Source: Symbiodinium natans
Taxonomy: Eukaryota; Sar; Dinophyceae; Suessiales; Symbiodiniaceae
Assembly (NCBI GenBank): GCA_905221605.1
Contig: CAJNDS010002327.1
Location: forward strand, 328,997 to 392,996
DNA: 64,000 nucleotides
Reading direction: 5' to 3'
This document shows, in pieces, positions 61,290-64,000 of the stretch (position 1 is the stretch's first letter; every line of letters begins with the position of its first letter). Under the pieces are notes generated by a model that did not search any database, had not been told where the DNA came from, and saw nothing but the letters and a program-made list of their open reading frames with translations. The translations under genes and the position numbers were made by a program.

Positions 61290-61645
61290 GACAAGGACGC
61301 AGGAACACACCGGGTTTAATAGGTGGCAACATGAACGACCGCCCTTGTTTCGCTGGCTTTGTTCGTTCTTAGCCAATGGGTTTCGTGCGCCATTCCTTTC
61401 ATTCATTGCTTACTCCTCCAAAGAGCGGACATAGCAAAAAGACGGAAGAGAGAAGGCGACACACTGCTGTCATTGAACCAAGTTGAGCCTTGTTCTTCTC
61501 GCGTTTCGGGTTTGTGAGGTGTTTGTGATGTTTGTGATGTTTGTGTTTGAGACTTCCGAGGCTTCTGGGAGTTTTTGGGTTACTTTGTGTTTTACTATGT
61601 GCACTGCTTTGTGCTTTACCGCCTGCATTTCGTCACGTTTTTCAG

Positions 61646-61693
61646 GTTGAAGCGGCAAAGGATGCAGCAGACACGGCCGAAGAGGAGGCGCGT
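61646..61693 (+). CDS. Coiled-coil exon, VEAAKDAADTAEEEAR
   Basis: Acceptor GTTTTTCAG, phase 0, follows naturally from the 60578 exon. The frame continues open to TAG near 61771; the GC or GT donor around 61687-61692 is inferred. Confidence 0.5.
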
Positions 61694-62160
61694 TGGCGTA
61701 CACAGCATGGCAGCATGGAATATCGGACCATTATACAAATGCTGGCTGATCTGGCTGCTTGCGTTCCCTAGTAAAGGCTTCGATGAGACGTGATGGTTTC
61801 AACACGTTTCAACTCATGGCATGCCTCACGAAACCTCCACTACTACACCACACGTTACCAAGGGCCCTTTTCGAAATTGACGCAGATTTTGGGGTTCTAA
61901 ATTACAAACAAATGGAATATTGATGAACTCACTTGCAACCAATAATGCCAATGCCTTAGTGGCGTTTGGTTTAACAGGTTGTCAGAGATGATTTTGGAGT
62001 TTTGTGATGCGCACAACGTGCTAGGCTGAGGCTGCAGAACATGCTGAGCTATTGGTGGTTGGGCTGGCCACGATTTTCGCAGGGCAGCGGGCCTGGAGAG
62101 GGAAGTGGGCACATGCCAAGGCATTCCAAAGCATTCACTGCATTCATGCTTGTCATGCTC

Positions 62161-62242
62161 GTGGAGCATCATGGAACATCGTGGAACATCGTGGAACATC
62201 GTGGAGCATGGTGGAGCATGGTGGAGCGCGGTGGAGCATCGT
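62161..62242. repeat. 10-bp tandem repeat TGGAACATCG
   Basis: Eight copies of TGGA(A/G)CATCG with a few substitutions. Confidence 0.9.
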
Positions 62243-62558
62243 ATAACGTCGACGTGATCGGTTATTTGCTTGCCTTGTTTTTTGAATGCAATTGACAATC
62301 TCGAAGTTTCTTGTCCGCCCTGGCTAACAAGGTTGGCCTGGTTTACTACTTACAAGACCTGGCAGCTGTACCAAAGGCTTGTGTTGTCAAAAGGGTTCGC
62401 GGCCGCAGGCACATGTAGATTCGGTCCTCTGCAGCTGCAACAGCCTCCACAAGTAAGTCGTTTTCTCGCCTCCTGCGACACTCGCAGGTGGATTGCCATG
62501 AAACGTCGGAAAGCCCTTTGCGTGGGTGCTGCACGCGCTGCTGCCGCGGCTTCACAAG

Positions 62559-62590
62559 GACGTTGAGCAGGCTCGCCACGACTTGGATTC
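62559..62590 (+). CDS. Coiled-coil exon, DVEQARHDLD
   Basis: Preceded by TTCACAAG, donor GTAACT. Confidence 0.5.
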
Positions 62591-62655
62591 GTAACTCTCC
62601 CAAGCCCACAACACTGCACATAGGAGATGCGCAGTCAGATGATGTAGGACCGCAG

Positions 62656-62702
62656 TGCTGCCAGACACGACTGGCGCGAGGGGATGACAAGAAGCGCTCG
62701 AT
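62656..62702 (+). CDS. Helical exon, AARHDWREGMTRSARL
   Basis: Acceptor GACCGCAG; phase completes the split codon left by the 62559 exon. Right border approximate. Confidence 0.45.
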
Positions 62703-63677
62703 TATCACATGATATATTCATTGCACTGATGCACTATGTCACTTTTGCATGACGATGATGAGAATCGGGCAACTCAGCTTCCAAGTAGCATGCAACTGGG
62801 TTCACAATTGCCGCGAGGCTGGATGAGGGCACACGTGTCTCGTGCCAAAGGTGACAAAGGTCGTGGCACCAGCCTGCGCAAAGCCTAAGCAAAGCCCTGG
62901 CTCGCAGTGAGAAATTACATGCAATTGTTAGTCCGCACACTCCCACTACTCTTTCAGCAATCGCGCCACGACAGCCCTGGTCCTGGATTGGAGTTGCGAG
63001 TAGGCTACTGCAGGTTTGAGCATGCGTGGAGGGAACTTCTAATAAAGATGGGCGAATCGCCGCCCGTGCACTTCAGTTCCTACTGGTAGTTCCATCGAGG
63101 CATCGCAAGGAGTATCGTATGAAGCAATGGAATCACACTGGCACCCCGTCATCATTTGAGCTACCGGCAAGGCACGTGCCATCATACTCTGGTTAGAGAC
63201 CTGAATTGAACAGGAATACAAGAGAGCATAGAAAGTATGCTCATGGGTTCAACCCCAGCCCCATTGCTGGCATTCTAGGAGCTGCCTACCAGGTCTAACG
63301 CGCCTGTTCCGAGTTGCCTCGCGAAGCATCAAATTCCCCTTTTGTGGCTCCAGCTCGGAACGACGCGCCTGTCAACGCCCAGCCGCTGCCCTATTTCTTA
63401 GCATGCTTCTGCTCAGCTCAATGCCGACTTGCTTGAATTCTATGTCGCCGTGAGGCTTTTGTGACCCTTACCATGTACCAGTATCAGGCTTGCCACAAGC
63501 GTGTTTTGCAAGATTAGGGGTGCTGCGTGTGATCCTGGGGAGGCAGTCATTTTTCAGGGTCCTCATGGGTGAGGGGGGTGCGGGGGGTGCAGAAAGTGTG
63601 TCCAACATTATCGGCCTTCTGGGATGATAGTTACGTTCACCAAGGCACTGGGTATGCCTGTAAATGCCCGGGGCCAG

Positions 63678-63740
63678 GACGTGGAGTTAGAAGATGGCAG
63701 CGGTTCGGACCTGCTGTCGGAGGCAGAGCAACAGGGAAGC
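63678..63740 (+). CDS. Acidic exon, DVELEDGSGSDLLSEAEQQG
   Basis: Acceptor GGGGCCAG. The frame stays open to TGA at about 63756. Right border uncertain. Confidence 0.4.
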
Positions 63741-63769
63741 AGCGTGCGCTCCCTTTGAACACATTGCTA

Positions 63770-63921
63770 GTGCAAGTAGACTTCAGCGTGAAAGATGGTG
63801 CCACATCGTTGTTGATACGTTTTTGCTCGAACAGGTTTTCACGCAGGTCTGTCAACAGTCTCTGTGCGTTAGACACCGCATAGAAGCAGTCTGCCTCCAG
63901 TTCGGTGACCAAGTGATGCAA
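63770..63921. other. Protein-like sequence, strand unresolved
   Basis: Minus strand reads LVTELEADCFYAVSNAQRLL then DLRENLFEQKRINND, coiled-coil-like. Plus strand reads RERWCHIVVDTFLLEQVFTQ after a TTCAG acceptor. Neighbouring exons are plus, but the minus reading has the better helix. Confidence 0.35.
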
Positions 63922-64000
63922 TCTGCAATGTCCTCATGAAGGAGCCTAGAAGCCGAGCCACGACCTGGAGAGCCGATCACTGAGCTACTTTTAATCATGC

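Overview
The window looks like nuclear DNA of a dinoflagellate, most like a Symbiodiniaceae-type genome. Base composition is near-balanced. Coding signal comes in very short exons (about 20-140 nt) separated by introns of about 100-1,200 nt. Acceptors are almost all AG|G, and donors are a mixture of GT, GC and GA. Nearly all convincing exons lie on the + strand. Simple-sequence arrays are abundant and there is a short interstitial TTTAGGG tract. Open reading frames therefore do not equal genes here: most long frames are chance or repeat artefacts, and real exons are often shorter than 60 codons. The taxon is an inference from this architecture; no spliced-leader relic was found.

The best-supported gene runs from 50.8 to about 59.0 kb (+). 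Twenty short exons, nineteen of them joined in consistent phase, spell out a 3-hydroxyisobutyrate-dehydrogenase-family NAD-dependent oxidoreductase, from the GxGxxG nucleotide loop to a terminal LDWSA/KASED block. Its splice donors are roughly half GC, with two GA. One exon carries an in-frame TGA, so the copy is either a pseudogene, needs readthrough, or holds a sequence error.

A second signal is a long series of micro-exons between about 20.1 and 47.1 kb (+). Almost all are phase 0 at both ends and encode charged, Gln/Glu/Arg/Leu-rich helix. I read them as one very large coiled-coil protein, or a few of them. Similar helical exons lie at 1.5, 12.9, 13.0 and 14.3 kb, and again at 60.6-62.7 kb downstream of the dehydrogenase.

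Other regions: 3.8 kb has a zinc-finger-like exon. At 9.5-11.6 kb there are Lys/Ala-rich and acidic segments and a 130-codon frame. At 16.5-19.7 kb there is a cluster of non-repetitive exons without a recognised family. At 43.9-44.8 kb a 300-codon frame is broken by three stops. At 59.5-60.5 kb there are Cys-rich exons. Repeats include a 0.5 kb CTGT array (9.0-9.5 kb), a 1.46 kb purine tract with 844 nt free of pyrimidine (40.5-41.9 kb), three 61-bp repeats (26.9 kb), a 115-bp perfect duplication inside a dehydrogenase intron (56.3 kb), and a diverged inverted-repeat pair enclosing short direct repeats (42.2-43.5 kb). No tRNA, rRNA, CRISPR array, bacterial-type operon or recognisable transposase or reverse transcriptase was seen.
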